64,000 nucleotides of DNA from JANXVR01 sp034667405 (GCA_034667405.1 JAXDJX010000018.1:248001-312000); one strand, 5' to 3'; positions 1 through 7,615 are shown, numbered from the stretch's first letter. The notes: a model not told the origin generated them from the letters alone. Made by a program: numbers and translations.

Positions 1-1
1 C

Positions 2-181
2 GGGATCCATACGATCGGCAGCGCACGCCTGGCCCATCAGGAAGAGAAGAAAGGCGCGCTCGGTCGGGGCATGCACGCCGATCTCGCCGCCTATCCGCAG
101 GATCCGTTCCTCGCCGACGAGGTCGAAGCGATGCGGCCGGTGCTCGTGGTCTCGTTGGGTCGGGAGGTCTTCGCCGGATAG
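2..181 (+). CDS. C-terminal fragment of an unrecognised protein (5' end outside window)
   Basis: An open frame enters from the left edge and ends at a TAG, giving 59 residues that finish in VVSLGREVFAG. The fragment is hydrophilic and has no recognisable motif, membrane segment or signal. I cannot assign a family. The codon choice is G/C-rich at third positions like the neighbouring genes, which supports it being real coding sequence. It is followed by about 330 bases without a gene, so it is probably the last gene of its transcription unit. Confidence 0.5.
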   Translation, partial: GIHTIGSARLAHQEEKKGALGRGMHADLAAYPQDPFLADEVEAMRPVLVVSLGREVFAG

Positions 182-210
182 GAGTTGTCACTGTTTTCCG
201 GGGCTCGGGG

Positions 211-240
211 TTGACCCTCCCGGCGGAGCGGTCGTAGCCT
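211..240 (+). promoter_or_regulatory. candidate sigma-70-type promoter upstream of a structured RNA
   Basis: TTGACC at 211-216 and TAGCCT at 235-240 are separated by 18 bases, a plausible housekeeping -35/-10 pair. Transcription would start near 247, just before a series of strong hairpins. No reading frame follows directly, so it would drive the candidate RNA and possibly the DUF4193 gene. Assigned on sequence alone. Confidence 0.35.
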
Positions 241-246
241 TCGGCT

Positions 247-348
247 CGCGTCCTCGCTTCGGCGAGAACGCACGGGACCCGAACGGCTGAGTAGAGAACG
301 CGGCACCCCGGTGTCGCGGCCCCAAAGGTCGTTCGGGTCCTCTCTCTG
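247..348 (+). ncRNA. candidate structured small RNA or leader (three hairpins, T/C-rich 3' end)
   Basis: The gene-free interval 182-512 contains an organised fold. First is CTCGC-TTCG-GCGAG (253-266), a five-pair stem capped by a UUCG tetraloop. Then an 11-pair perfect stem, GGACCCGAACG (275-285) with CGTTCGGGTCC (330-340), extendable to about 15 pairs with G-U wobbles. It encloses an eight-pair hairpin (299-306 with 311-318). TCTCTCT follows the outer stem, as in an intrinsic terminator. A promoter-like pair lies just upstream. It matches no RNA family I can name. Alternatives are a complex terminator of the preceding gene or a leader of the DUF4193 gene. The rest of the interval (350-512) holds only the promoter described next. 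Confidence 0.4.
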
Positions 349-432
349 GCCGCCGTGCGAGTCATCCTCGGGCCCTCCTTCCACCCGCCTTCGCGGAATG
401 TCTGGGTGTTCATCGGTGTTGACCTGCCCTGG

Positions 433-460
433 TTGCATCTGCAGGCCGTGGCAGTACAAT
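433..460 (+). promoter_or_regulatory. candidate promoter for the DUF4193-lnt unit
   Basis: TTGCAT (433-438) and TACAAT (455-460) are 16 bases apart. The -10 hexamer is AT-rich against a GC-rich background. Transcription would start near 467, giving a leader of about 45 bases before the start codon at 513, which is preceded by an AAGGAC ribosome-binding site. Confidence 0.4.
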
Positions 461-512
461 CCGCGCGACCCGGAGCCTGTAGCGGGTCCGAAGTTCGACA
501 CCGAAGGACGAT

Positions 513-881
513 ATGACCGATACAGAAGATGTCGTAGAGGACGAAGAAGTCGTCGACGACGAGGAAGAGATCGAAGATCTGGAGCCTACGGCCGACGATC
601 TGGTCGAGGCCACGACGCCTCCCGATCCCGCCGCCGCCGAAGTCGAATCCATCCAGGACCTCCTGGTCAAACAGGAGGCTCGTTCCGAGCAGGCTGAAGC
701 CCCCGACGAGGAGGATGAAACCCTCACGCCCTCCTCGGCGAAGGGTGAACGATTGGAGCCGGTCGACACGAAGGTCGTCCCTATCCAGTCCACCGAGTTC
801 GTATGCAAGAGGTGCTACCTGGTGAAGCACCGGAGCCAGCTGGCGGACAAGAAGAAGATGCTCTGCCGCGATTGCGCCTGA
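513..881 (+). CDS. DUF4193 family protein
   Basis: A 122-residue acidic protein. Residues 1-95 are dominated by Asp and Glu and look disordered. The C-terminal part carries FVCKRCYLVKHRSQL followed by MLCRDC, i.e. two CxxC pairs that probably bind zinc. This layout, an acidic N-terminus and a C-terminal Cys-pair knuckle with a VKHRSQL-like core, matches the actinobacterial DUF4193 family, whose role is unknown. The ATG has an AAGGAC ribosome-binding site 6 bases upstream. The stop overlaps the predicted start of the lnt-ppm1 gene, so the two are probably co-transcribed. Family assignment is confident; function is not known. Confidence 0.85.
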   Translation: MTDTEDVVEDEEVVDDEEEIEDLEPTADDLVEATTPPDPAAAEVESIQDLLVKQEARSEQAEAPDEEDETLTPSSAKGERLEPVDTKVVPIQSTEFVCKRCYLVKHRSQLADKKKMLCRDCA

Positions 882-3103
882 CCCGCTCGGGCCGCTCGAC
901 GCTGCTTCCGTTCCAGCTCATCATCGCCGCCCTGGGTGGCACGCTCTTCTCGTTCGCGTTCCCTCCCGTTGCACTCTGGCCGCTGGCGTTCGTCGCCGTG
1001 ATCCCCTTGATGTGGGTGCTCCGCGAGGCTCGTCCGCTCCGGGGAGCCGCACTCGGCTTCGTCTACGGGGCTGTGGGGTACGGCGTCACGCTCTCCTGGA
1101 TCCATCGGTTCGGGACCGGTGCGTGGGTAGCGCTCACGGTGCTCTGCGCCCTGTCCACCGCGACGGTCGGGCTGCTCTCGCCGCTCGTACTTCGCGCGGG
1201 GAGGCCGGTGCTGTCGGCCATCGGTTTCGCCGCGACGTGGACCGTTGTCGACTTCACCAGAGGTGCCTGGCCCTTCGGCGGATTCACCTGGGGGGCGCTC
1301 GGTGTCTCGCAAGTCGACAACCGGGCGACCGTTCGGTTGGCATCGGTCACCGGCGTCTGGGGAGTGACATTCGTCGTGGTCCTCGCCAACGGGCTGCTGC
1401 TCGCGTCCCTGACCGAACGCGGAGCGGGGTGGCGGCGCGGCGCTCGTCTCGGCTCGGCTGCTGCGGTTGCGCTTGTGCCGGTCCTGGTGCCGTTTTCCAT
1501 GGCCACCGGCCCATCGGTCGACATCGCGGTCATCCAGACCGACGTGCGCGCCGCGGTAGGGGCGGGGGGCATCGCGGCCAGGGATGCGGCGGCGCAGCGA
1601 ACGCTACGCGGTCGGCCGCCGGATCTCGTGGTGTGGGGTGAAGGTGCCGTCGACCCGGCCGCCCTCGCGGATCCTCACGTTGTGGGCGGCATCCGCGCTG
1701 CCATCGGTGAGGTGGGCGCCCCGACCGTGATCGGCGCGGTGATCGATGACCCGGACGGCTCGGAGCATACGAGCGCGCTGGCGTTTTCCGGGGACGGGCG
1801 GCTGGTGGACCGCTACGACAAGGTGCACCTGGTGCCCTACGGCGAGTACGTCCCCTTCCGGAACGAACTGACCTGGGTACAGGCGCTGGAGCAGGTGCCG
1901 ATCGACCGGACGCCGGGGGAGCGGGTCGGGACGCTATCGGTCCCCGGGCTCCCGACCTTCGGGACACCGATCTGCTTCGAGAACAGCTTTCCCGGGATCC
2001 CGCGCGCCATGGTGGTGGCGGGCGCGGAGTTCATCGTCGTGCCGGTCAACAATGCGTCGTACGGCTTCAGCGCGGCCGGGGCGCAACATCTTCAGATGAG
2101 CCGCCTGCGTGCGGTCGAGGACGGCCGGTGGGTGGTGAACGCGGCGGTGTCGGGACCGAGCGCGTTCGTCGATCCGAGCGGCCGCGTGGTCGCAGAGGCC
2201 GGACTGTTCCGCACCGCTATCCTCAGAGCCACCATCCGGTCCTCGAGCGAACGCACGTGGTACGTCCGGCTGGGGGACTGGTTCCCCTGGTTCGCTCTGG
2301 CCTTGATGGGAGCGGTCACGCTGACGCCTCGCCGGCGACGAGGTGCACGCGGTCCCGTCACACCGCTCCCGGCCCACCCGCGAGTCTTGGTGATCCTTCC
2401 CACTTTCGGGGAAGCAGAGACCATCGGCACGGTCATCGGCCGTCTCCGATCACTGCCCGAGGCCCCCGATGTCATGGTGGTCGACGATTCCTCCCCGGAC
2501 GGGACGGCAGACATCGCACGGGTCGCCGGTGAGCAGGATCCGGCGGTCACGGTGATGGTGCGTCCCACCAGAGCGGGCCTGGCGAGCGCCTACCTCGAAG
2601 GGTTCCAGCACGCCTTAGCCGAGGGCTACGACCTCATCGTGGAGATGGATGCCGATCTCTCCCACGCTCCGGAGGAATTGCCGCTCCTACTCGCAGGGGC
2701 CGCGCAGCACGACCTCACGGTGGGCAGCCGCTATGTACCCGGCGGCTCGGTCACCAACTGGAGCAGCGCACGCGTCGGCCTCTCCCGTGGGGGAAACATC
2801 TACGTCCGATGGATGCTCGGGATCCCGCTCAAGGACGCCACGAGTGGCTACCGGGTGTATCGGCGAGAACTTCTGACGCGCTTGGTGGAGCAGCCGTTCG
2901 CCTCCAATGGGTACGGGTTCCAGATCGAACTCGTCATGCGTGCGTGGCGGATGGGCTACGACGTCGGCGAGGTTCCCATCACGTTCAGCGAACGCGTCTA
3001 CGGGGAATCGAAGATCTCCCAGCGGATCGTGGCCGAGGCATTCTGGCTCGTGACCCGCTGGGGCGTCGGCTCCCGTGTTGGCCGCCGGCTTCCTGGCGAC
3101 TAA
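872..3103 (+). CDS. lnt: apolipoprotein N-acyltransferase fused to polyprenol-phosphate mannosyltransferase (Lnt-Ppm1)
   Basis: A membrane enzyme of about 743 residues. The N-terminal two thirds are Lnt: a run of transmembrane helices beginning at LLPFQLIIAALGG, then a nitrilase-like domain with the Glu-Lys-Cys triad in WGEGA (about 256), YDKVHLVPYGEY (about 317) and TPICFENSF (about 368). It N-acylates the lipoprotein cysteine. From about residue 503 comes a GT-A glycosyltransferase of the dolichol-phosphate-mannose synthase type, with VVDDSSPDG, EMDADLSH and KDATSGYRVY, which makes polyprenol-phosphate mannose. The same fusion is known as Ppm1 in M. tuberculosis. The start is uncertain: TTG at 872 overlaps the upstream stop and just precedes the first helix; an ATG at 803 lies deep inside the upstream gene. 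Confidence 0.92.
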   Translation: MRLTRSGRSTLLPFQLIIAALGGTLFSFAFPPVALWPLAFVAVIPLMWVLREARPLRGAALGFVYGAVGYGVTLSWIHRFGTGAWVALTVLCALSTATVGLLSPLVLRAGRPVLSAIGFAATWTVVDFTRGAWPFGGFTWGALGVSQVDNRATVRLASVTGVWGVTFVVVLANGLLLASLTERGAGWRRGARLGSAAAVALVPVLVPFSMATGPSVDIAVIQTDVRAAVGAGGIAARDAAAQRTLRGRPPDLVVWGEGAVDPAALADPHVVGGIRAAIGEVGAPTVIGAVIDDPDGSEHTSALAFSGDGRLVDRYDKVHLVPYGEYVPFRNELTWVQALEQVPIDRTPGERVGTLSVPGLPTFGTPICFENSFPGIPRAMVVAGAEFIVVPVNNASYGFSAAGAQHLQMSRLRAVEDGRWVVNAAVSGPSAFVDPSGRVVAEAGLFRTAILRATIRSSSERTWYVRLGDWFPWFALALMGAVTLTPRRRRGARGPVTPLPAHPRVLVILPTFGEAETIGTVIGRLRSLPEAPDVMVVDDSSPDGTADIARVAGEQDPAVTVMVRPTRAGLASAYLEGFQHALAEGYDLIVEMDADLSHAPEELPLLLAGAAQHDLTVGSRYVPGGSVTNWSSARVGLSRGGNIYVRWMLGIPLKDATSGYRVYRRELLTRLVEQPFASNGYGFQIELVMRAWRMGYDVGEVPITFSERVYGESKISQRIVAEAFWLVTRWGVGSRVGRRLPGD

Positions 3104-3129
3104 TCCCCATAATGGTGATTATGGAACGT
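3102..3129. other. AT-rich palindrome between convergent genes: dif-like site or terminator hairpin
   Basis: CCATAAT-GGTG-ATTATGG is a perfect seven-pair inverted repeat and strikingly AT-rich for this region. It can be read as a Xer site: an 11-base left arm ending CATAA, a 6-base centre TGGTGA, and an 11-base right arm beginning TTATG. Each arm matches E. coli dif at 7 of 11 positions by my count. It lies between genes that converge, where both a terminator and dif would be at home. There is no T-tract. The assignment is open. Confidence 0.3.
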
Positions 3130-3194
3130 TAAGCCGAAAGTGAGGGGCACCGTTGTTCCCCCTGGGCCTGCCCCGTCCCCCCCTGTTCCGCGTC

Positions 3195-4676
3195 CTACCA
3201 GCGCAGTTTGAGCTGTCTGGCGGCGCGAGCCTCGTCCAAGCGGCGCACCGGGGTCGTCACCGGGGCTCGGCGAAGTACATCGGGATCTGCTCGTGCCTCT
3301 TCCGCGGCTTGATGGAGCGCGCCGGCGTAGCCCTCCAGGGTCGCCTTCGTTTCCGTCTCGGTGGGCTCGACCATCATGGCTTCCTCCACCACCAGCGGGA
3401 AATAGACGGTGGAGGGGTGGTAGCCGAGATCGATGAGCCGCTTGGCCACGTCCATGGCTCTGACGCCCGTCCTGTCCTTGAGCGGCTTGGCCGTCGCGAC
3501 GAATTCGTGCATCGGCCGGCCGGGGAACGCCGTGGGGAAGTCATCGCGCACCAGGGCCGCCAAGTAGTTGGCGTTCAACGAAGCGAGTTCGCTCACCGAC
3601 TTCAACCCGTCGGCTCCATGGGCGAAGACGTAGGCGTAGGCCCGGACCAGGACACCGATGTTTCCGTTGTACCCGTGCAGCTTGCCGATGGAGCGGGGAC
3701 GATCCCGGTCCCACCCGAACCCGGTGTCGGTCCGTGCCACCACGGGCGTGGGAAGGTACGGCTCCAAGCGTTCCACGACACCGACCGGACCCGCGCCCGG
3801 CCCTCCCCCGCCGTGAGGTGTGGCGAACGTCTTGTGGGTGTTTATGTGCACGATGTCGAAGCCCATGTCGCCCGGCCGGCAATGTCCCATGATCGCGTTG
3901 AGGTTGGCGCCGTCGTAATAGACGAGGCCACCGACCCCGTGCACGAGTTCGGTGATGCGTTCGATCTCCTCCTCGAACAAGCCCAGGGTGTTGGGATTGG
4001 TGAGCATCAACCCGGCTACCTGATCGTCCACGAGCTTCGCCAGCGCCTCCACGTCGACCAGGCCGCGAGCGTCCGACGGCACCCCCACCACATCGAACCC
4101 CGCCAGCCGAACGCTCGCCGGGTTCGTCCCGTGCGCGGAATCCGGGATGAGGACCTTGGTTCGGCCGCCTCCGTGATCGGCGTGATAGGCACGCATCATC
4201 AGCAGCCCGGTCATTTCGCCGCAGGCACCCGCCGGAGGCTGCAGCGTCGCACGCGCCATGCCGGTGAGCGCACAGAGCGCTCGTTCCAGACGCCACAACA
4301 CCTCGAGAGTCCCCTGCACGGTGCCATCTGGTTGCAGTGGATGGGTGCGCCGGAAGCCAGGCAAGGCTGCGATCTCCTCGGCGACCTTCGGGTTGTACTT
4401 CATCGTGCAGGACCCAAGCGGGTAGAAGCCGGTGTCCAGTCCGTAATTCCGCTGCGACAGGCCCGTGTAGTGGCGGACGAGGTCGATCTCGGATACCTCG
4501 GGCAGCCGGGGGGAACCGGCGCGGGTGAAGGCCGTCGGCACGGGTGCGCTCGGCACCTCCAAGCGTGCGAAGCTCGACGCGCGCCTGCCCGGCACCGACC
4601 GCGACATGATGGTGCCGGTGCTTGCCTCCGCGCCCTGCGTGCGGATGGGTGCGCCGGTTACGGGGCCCCCGGTCAT
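3195..4676 (-). CDS. gcvPB: glycine dehydrogenase (decarboxylating) subunit 2
   Basis: The 493-residue C-terminal half of the glycine cleavage P-protein, which works as a heterotetramer with GcvPA. It decarboxylates glycine with pyridoxal phosphate and passes the aminomethyl group to the lipoyl arm of GcvH. The PLP lysine lies in NTHKTFATPHGGGGPG, and GSCTMKYNP and DGANLNAIMGH are typical of the subunit. ATG overlaps the gcvPA stop by four bases (ATGA), indicating translational coupling. The start fits the family, with a Thr/Ala-rich leader of about 60 residues before ARLEVPSAP. gcvH lies about 6 kb away in the same cluster; gcvT and lpd are not in the window. Confidence 0.96.
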   Translation of the reverse strand: MTGGPVTGAPIRTQGAEASTGTIMSRSVPGRRASSFARLEVPSAPVPTAFTRAGSPRLPEVSEIDLVRHYTGLSQRNYGLDTGFYPLGSCTMKYNPKVAEEIAALPGFRRTHPLQPDGTVQGTLEVLWRLERALCALTGMARATLQPPAGACGEMTGLLMMRAYHADHGGGRTKVLIPDSAHGTNPASVRLAGFDVVGVPSDARGLVDVEALAKLVDDQVAGLMLTNPNTLGLFEEEIERITELVHGVGGLVYYDGANLNAIMGHCRPGDMGFDIVHINTHKTFATPHGGGGPGAGPVGVVERLEPYLPTPVVARTDTGFGWDRDRPRSIGKLHGYNGNIGVLVRAYAYVFAHGADGLKSVSELASLNANYLAALVRDDFPTAFPGRPMHEFVATAKPLKDRTGVRAMDVAKRLIDLGYHPSTVYFPLVVEEAMMVEPTETETKATLEGYAGALHQAAEEARADPDVLRRAPVTTPVRRLDEARAARQLKLRW

Positions 4677-5986
4677 GGCCCCACCAATGCGTCCTGCATG
4701 GCAGCCGCGAACGCGTCGATCTCCGAGCGCGTCCGACGTTCTGTCACCGCCACGAGCAACACCTCCTCATCCGACAGCGCCATCGGAACGCCCGCCAGGA
4801 AGCCGCGCTCGACCAAGGCGTCGATGACTCCTCTCGGGTCCCGGGGCAGCCGGAGCGCGAACTCCTTGAAGAACGGCTTGTCGGGCAGGGCAAGTGTCAC
4901 CCCAGGGATCGAGGTGAGCTGCGCCGCTGCGTAGGCCGCCCGCGAGGAGCACTGGTGTCCCAGCTCCTGCAAGCCGGAAGGTCCGAGCCACCCCAGATAG
5001 ATGGTGGCGGCGATGGCCATGAGGGTTTGGTTCGTGCAGATGTTCGAGTTCGCCTTCTCGCGGCGGATGTGCTGTTCACGGGCTTGGAGCGTCAGGACGT
5101 AACCGGGCGTCCCTTCTACGTCGACCGTCTCCCCCACGATCCGTCCGGGCATCCGTCGGACATCGTCCATGCGCGCGGCGATGAGACCGAGGTACGGGCC
5201 GCCGTAGTTGAGGAAGTTGCCCAGCGGCTGCCCTTCGGCGACCGCGATGTCGGCACCCAACTCCCCCGGCGGTGCAAGGACGCCCAGAGACATGGGGTCG
5301 AAGACCTGGATGGCACGGGCGCCGCCATCGTGTGCGGCACCGAAGTGCTCCCTCACTGGTTCCAGGACGCCGTAGACGTTCGGGTGCGCGACGACGACAC
5401 ACGCTACGTCGGGGGTGACATCGGGATGAGAGCCGGCGTACACCTCCAGCCGGAACCCCTCTCCCCTGCCGTAGGATCGCAGCGTATCGACCATGCGTGG
5501 ATCCACGCCGTCGGATACCAGGACCCGGGTTCGGCCCGCACCGACCGCCATGTGCACCGCTTCGACGAGGGCGGTCGCTCCGTCGTAGAGCGAAGCATTG
5601 GAAACCTCAAGACCGGTGAGTTCGCAGATCAGCGACTGGAATTCGAACAGGACCTGAAGGATGCCCTGAGAGAGCTCGGGCTGATACGGCGTATAGGAGG
5701 TATAGAACTCTGAGCGTCCGGCCAGCGCCCAAACCAGCGACGGGATGTAGTGGTCGTAGGCGCCTCCCCCGGCGAAGCAGATCAGTTCGTCCAAATCGCG
5801 GTTCTTCACGGAGTGTGCGCGGAGGTCGGCGACGATCTCCATCTCGGAGATCCCGTCAGCGATGTCCAGCGGCTTTTGAAGACGCACATCGACGGGGATC
5901 TGATCGAAGAGCTCGTCCAGCGATGTCGCCCCGATAGCCGAGAGCATCTCGACGATCTCGTCTTCGGTGTGGGGGGCGAAGTTCAC
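4673..5986 (-). CDS. gcvPA: glycine dehydrogenase (decarboxylating) subunit 1
   Basis: The 437-residue N-terminal half of a split P-protein, beginning FAPHTEDEIVEML and containing the typical ICFAGGGAYDHYIPS and FYTSYTPYQPELSQG. It partners GcvPB in glycine cleavage in the cytoplasm, feeding one-carbon units to tetrahydrofolate. It starts with GTG. Upstream, in the same direction, lie a nuclease-like gene and a MerR regulator whose promoter probably drives all four genes. A split P-protein differs from mycobacteria, where gcvB is a single polypeptide at the same place in the cluster. Confidence 0.96.
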   Translation of the reverse strand: MNFAPHTEDEIVEMLSAIGATSLDELFDQIPVDVRLQKPLDIADGISEMEIVADLRAHSVKNRDLDELICFAGGGAYDHYIPSLVWALAGRSEFYTSYTPYQPELSQGILQVLFEFQSLICELTGLEVSNASLYDGATALVEAVHMAVGAGRTRVLVSDGVDPRMVDTLRSYGRGEGFRLEVYAGSHPDVTPDVACVVVAHPNVYGVLEPVREHFGAAHDGGARAIQVFDPMSLGVLAPPGELGADIAVAEGQPLGNFLNYGGPYLGLIAARMDDVRRMPGRIVGETVDVEGTPGYVLTLQAREQHIRREKANSNICTNQTLMAIAATIYLGWLGPSGLQELGHQCSSRAAYAAAQLTSIPGVTLALPDKPFFKEFALRLPRDPRGVIDALVERGFLAGVPMALSDEEVLLVAVTERRTRSEIDAFAAAMQDALVGP

Positions 5987-6025
5987 GTCCGTCAGTCTAC
6001 GAGCGGTCTCCGTGATGACCCTTGG

Positions 6026-6394
6026 TCAACCCGACGCATCCTCGAGCCCGTACTTGGTCACCAAGGACAGATAGTCCCGCTGATAGAAGACCTTGCATCT
6101 GACCTCGGGGTAGCGCTCCCGCAGCAGGCGCACCTTGCGATTCTTCTTCGTGACCAGTTTCTGGTTCAGGGTGGTGATCTCTATGAAGAGGTCGAAGTCG
6201 GGGAGATAGAAGTCCGGGGTGAACCGACGCGTGACCACACCCTCTTGATCCCATTCGATATCGAACGACGTGGGTTCGTACGTCCACCGGATGCCGTAGA
6301 AATCCAGAAGCTGGGCGAACTGCCGCTCGGATGCGTGGGCGAAGCCGGTGGAGTCGCTCTGGAGCGGTTCGAACGCTGCCTGGTTCGGACTCAC
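6026..6394 (-). CDS. small PD-(D/E)XK nuclease-like protein
   Basis: A 122-residue protein of unknown function. The GTG start overlaps the upstream merR stop (GTGA). The N-terminal part has ASERQFAQLLDFYGI and WTYEPTSF. The centre has FTPDFYLP, and then FIEITTLNQK. This pattern (Glu, then PDFYLP, then a beta strand with Glu) resembles restriction-like nucleases of the PD-(D/E)XK fold such as TnsA or DUF559 proteins. The usual ExK is ExT here, with lysines further along (NQKLVTKKNRK), so activity is uncertain. It sits between a MerR regulator and gcvPA. The fold assignment is inference from motif spacing only. Confidence 0.6.
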   Translation of the reverse strand: MSPNQAAFEPLQSDSTGFAHASERQFAQLLDFYGIRWTYEPTSFDIEWDQEGVVTRRFTPDFYLPDFDLFIEITTLNQKLVTKKNRKVRLLRERYPEVRCKVFYQRDYLSLVTKYGLEDASG

Positions 6395-6825
6395 GAGCCT
6401 CCGACAGCGGTTGCACCCCGGCGTTTGGCCACGCGTCCCTCGAGGTCTGTCCACACGCCGTCCAGAGCGATGGCGAACACCCCTTGGCCCTTGTTCAGCA
6501 GGTCGATGACGGCTTCGGGCGAATGTGCCTCGTAGATGCCCTCCCCGTCGGACATGAGCGTGACGCCGTGTGGGCGCCGCTTCATGGTCTGCAGGTACGC
6601 GACGGCTTTGCGGACGCGCTGGAGCGATACGCCGGTGTCCAGCAGGCTCTTGATGACCCGGAGAGTGACCAGATCCTGGAACGAGTACAGGCGCTGGGAT
6701 CCGGAGCCTCGCGCATCCTTCACCGATGGCGTAACCAGGTCGGTCCGGGCCCAATAGTCCAACTGGCGATAGGTGATGCCGACGATCTTGCAGACGTCGG
6801 GAACCCGGTAGCCCTCTTCGGTCAT
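6391..6825 (-). CDS. MerR family transcriptional regulator
   Basis: A 144-residue regulator with an N-terminal winged helix-turn-helix, YRVPDVCKIVGITYRQLDYW, followed by RLYSFQDLVTLRVIK, the signature of the MerR family. A short C-terminal region has no Cys metal site. It corresponds in position to the second MerR gene of the gcvH-garA cluster of actinobacteria (Rv1830 in M. tuberculosis). It overlaps the next gene by four bases and has a clear promoter upstream. As first gene of the unit it may autoregulate and control the nuclease-like and gcvPA-gcvPB genes; that is inference from order. Confidence 0.9.
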   Translation of the reverse strand: MTEEGYRVPDVCKIVGITYRQLDYWARTDLVTPSVKDARGSGSQRLYSFQDLVTLRVIKSLLDTGVSLQRVRKAVAYLQTMKRRPHGVTLMSDGEGIYEAHSPEAVIDLLNKGQGVFAIALDGVWTDLEGRVAKRRGATAVGGS

Positions 6826-6858
6826 AACAACCCCGTAATCACGTCGATGTGTTTCGGC

Positions 6859-6887
6859 AGCGTAGGGGCTGCGTCCGTGCGTGTCAA
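6859..6887 (-). promoter_or_regulatory. promoter of the merR-gcvPA-gcvPB unit
   Basis: On the minus strand TTGACA (6882-6887) and TACGCT (6859-6864) are separated by 17 bases, a near-consensus housekeeping promoter. The start point near 6852 leaves a leader of about 27 bases before the merR ATG. Confidence 0.6.
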
Positions 6888-6924
6888 CGGCGGGACGCAG
6901 AGTTGGACTTCCGTGGCCTCAAGT

Positions 6925-6952
6925 TTGGGGGGGTCGCGTGCCGACATATGAC
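6925..6952 (+). promoter_or_regulatory. candidate promoter of the riboswitch-CAP unit
   Basis: TTGGGG (6925-6930) and TATGAC (6947-6952), 16 bases apart. The start point near 6959 would place the GEMM-I aptamer at the very 5' end of the message. The -35 is weak. It is divergent from the merR promoter. Confidence 0.35.
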
Positions 6953-6971
6953 TAGCTAGGAAGAACTAGGT

Positions 6972-7057
6972 TTCCCGACAAGGGCAAACCGGCGGGAACG
7001 CCGGGACGCAAAGCTCCGGGTCCCACCGCCCGCGGGGCGAGGACGGCCGAGTCACCG
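6972..7057 (+). promoter_or_regulatory. cyclic di-GMP-I (GEMM-I) riboswitch
   Basis: The conserved GEMM-I core is present: GGGCAAACC, then a stem CCGGCG/CGCCGG capped by a GGAA (GNRA) tetraloop, then GGGACGCAAAGC leading into the second helix, whose arms are GGTCC and GGAC with a GC-rich inner hairpin, ending GGCCGAGTCACC. The tetraloop and the helix-3 receptor are the contacts that close the c-di-GMP pocket in this class. The ribosome-binding site GAAGGAG begins two bases after the aptamer, so control is probably translational: the closing helix end (GTCACC) lies next to the Shine-Dalgarno. It precedes a secreted CAP-domain protein. Confidence 0.88.
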
Positions 7058-7068
7058 AAGGAGTACCG

Positions 7069-7536
7069 ATGCGACGACTACGTATATCGATCGTGGGGAT
7101 GAGCGTGATCCTCGCCACGACCTCCCTGCTGGGTGCCGCAACTCCCGCCGCGCTCGCGAATACCCGGCAGCAGGATGTCAGTCGGCATCAGGTCCTCAAG
7201 GCGACGAACGGCTCGCGCGTGAACCATCACCGGGGACGGTTGAGTATCAACGCTCGGATGTCCGCACTCGCAGAGCACCACAGCGAAGAGATGGCCAACC
7301 GCGGTTCCCTCTTCCACACCTCGAACGTCGGGAAGTATCTGCACGGGGTGTCGTGGCACGCCTGGGGGGAGAACGTCGGCTACACGCAGAAAGGGGCCGT
7401 GAGCGAGCTGCAGAAGGCGTTCATGCGCAGCCCCGTGCACCGGGAGAACATCTTGAACGGCACCTTCAAGCACGTGGCGATCGGGACCGCCACACGAGGC
7501 GGCACCCTGTGGGTCACGGTGTTCTTCTACGGATAA
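7069..7536 (+). CDS. secreted CAP-domain (SCP-like) protein
   Basis: A 155-residue exported protein. Residues 1-30 form a signal peptide: basic MRRLRIS, a hydrophobic core, and a likely cut after PAALA. The rest is a CAP/SCP domain with HHSEEMANRG, SLFHTSN, WGENVGY and SPVHRENILN, giving the two histidines and two glutamates of the family cavity. CAP proteins are extracellular and their bacterial roles are poorly defined. The gene is alone on the plus strand inside a minus-strand cluster, directly behind a GEMM-I riboswitch and before a strong terminator, so it is a monocistronic c-di-GMP-controlled unit. GAAGGAG lies six bases before the ATG. Confidence 0.92.
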   Translation: MRRLRISIVGMSVILATTSLLGAATPAALANTRQQDVSRHQVLKATNGSRVNHHRGRLSINARMSALAEHHSEEMANRGSLFHTSNVGKYLHGVSWHAWGENVGYTQKGAVSELQKAFMRSPVHRENILNGTFKHVAIGTATRGGTLWVTVFFYG

Positions 7537-7561
7537 CCGACAGGGTCCAGCGGAGACATGC

Positions 7562-7600
7562 GGGCGGACGAGCGACCGAGGGGGACGCTCGCCCGCCCTT
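7562..7600. terminator. bidirectional hairpin between convergent genes
   Basis: GGGCGGACGAGCG (7562-7574) pairs with CGCTCGCCCGCCC (7586-7598) with a single mismatch, a 13-base stem with an 11-base loop. It sits between the CAP gene and the bifunctional nuclease gene, which converge. Only TT follows on the plus strand. Confidence 0.6.
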
Positions 7601-7615
7601 CCGCTGTCTGTGCCC

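Noticed and set aside
803..871. ATG at 803 as the start of lnt
   Set aside because: It lies well inside the conserved Cys-pair end of DUF4193 in another frame, has no ribosome-binding site and adds non-homologous residues. TTG at 872 is preferred, without certainty.
3153..4934. A 593-codon plus-strand frame opposite gcvPB
   Set aside because: Shadow of gcvPB; the minus-strand protein has the PLP site and full homology.
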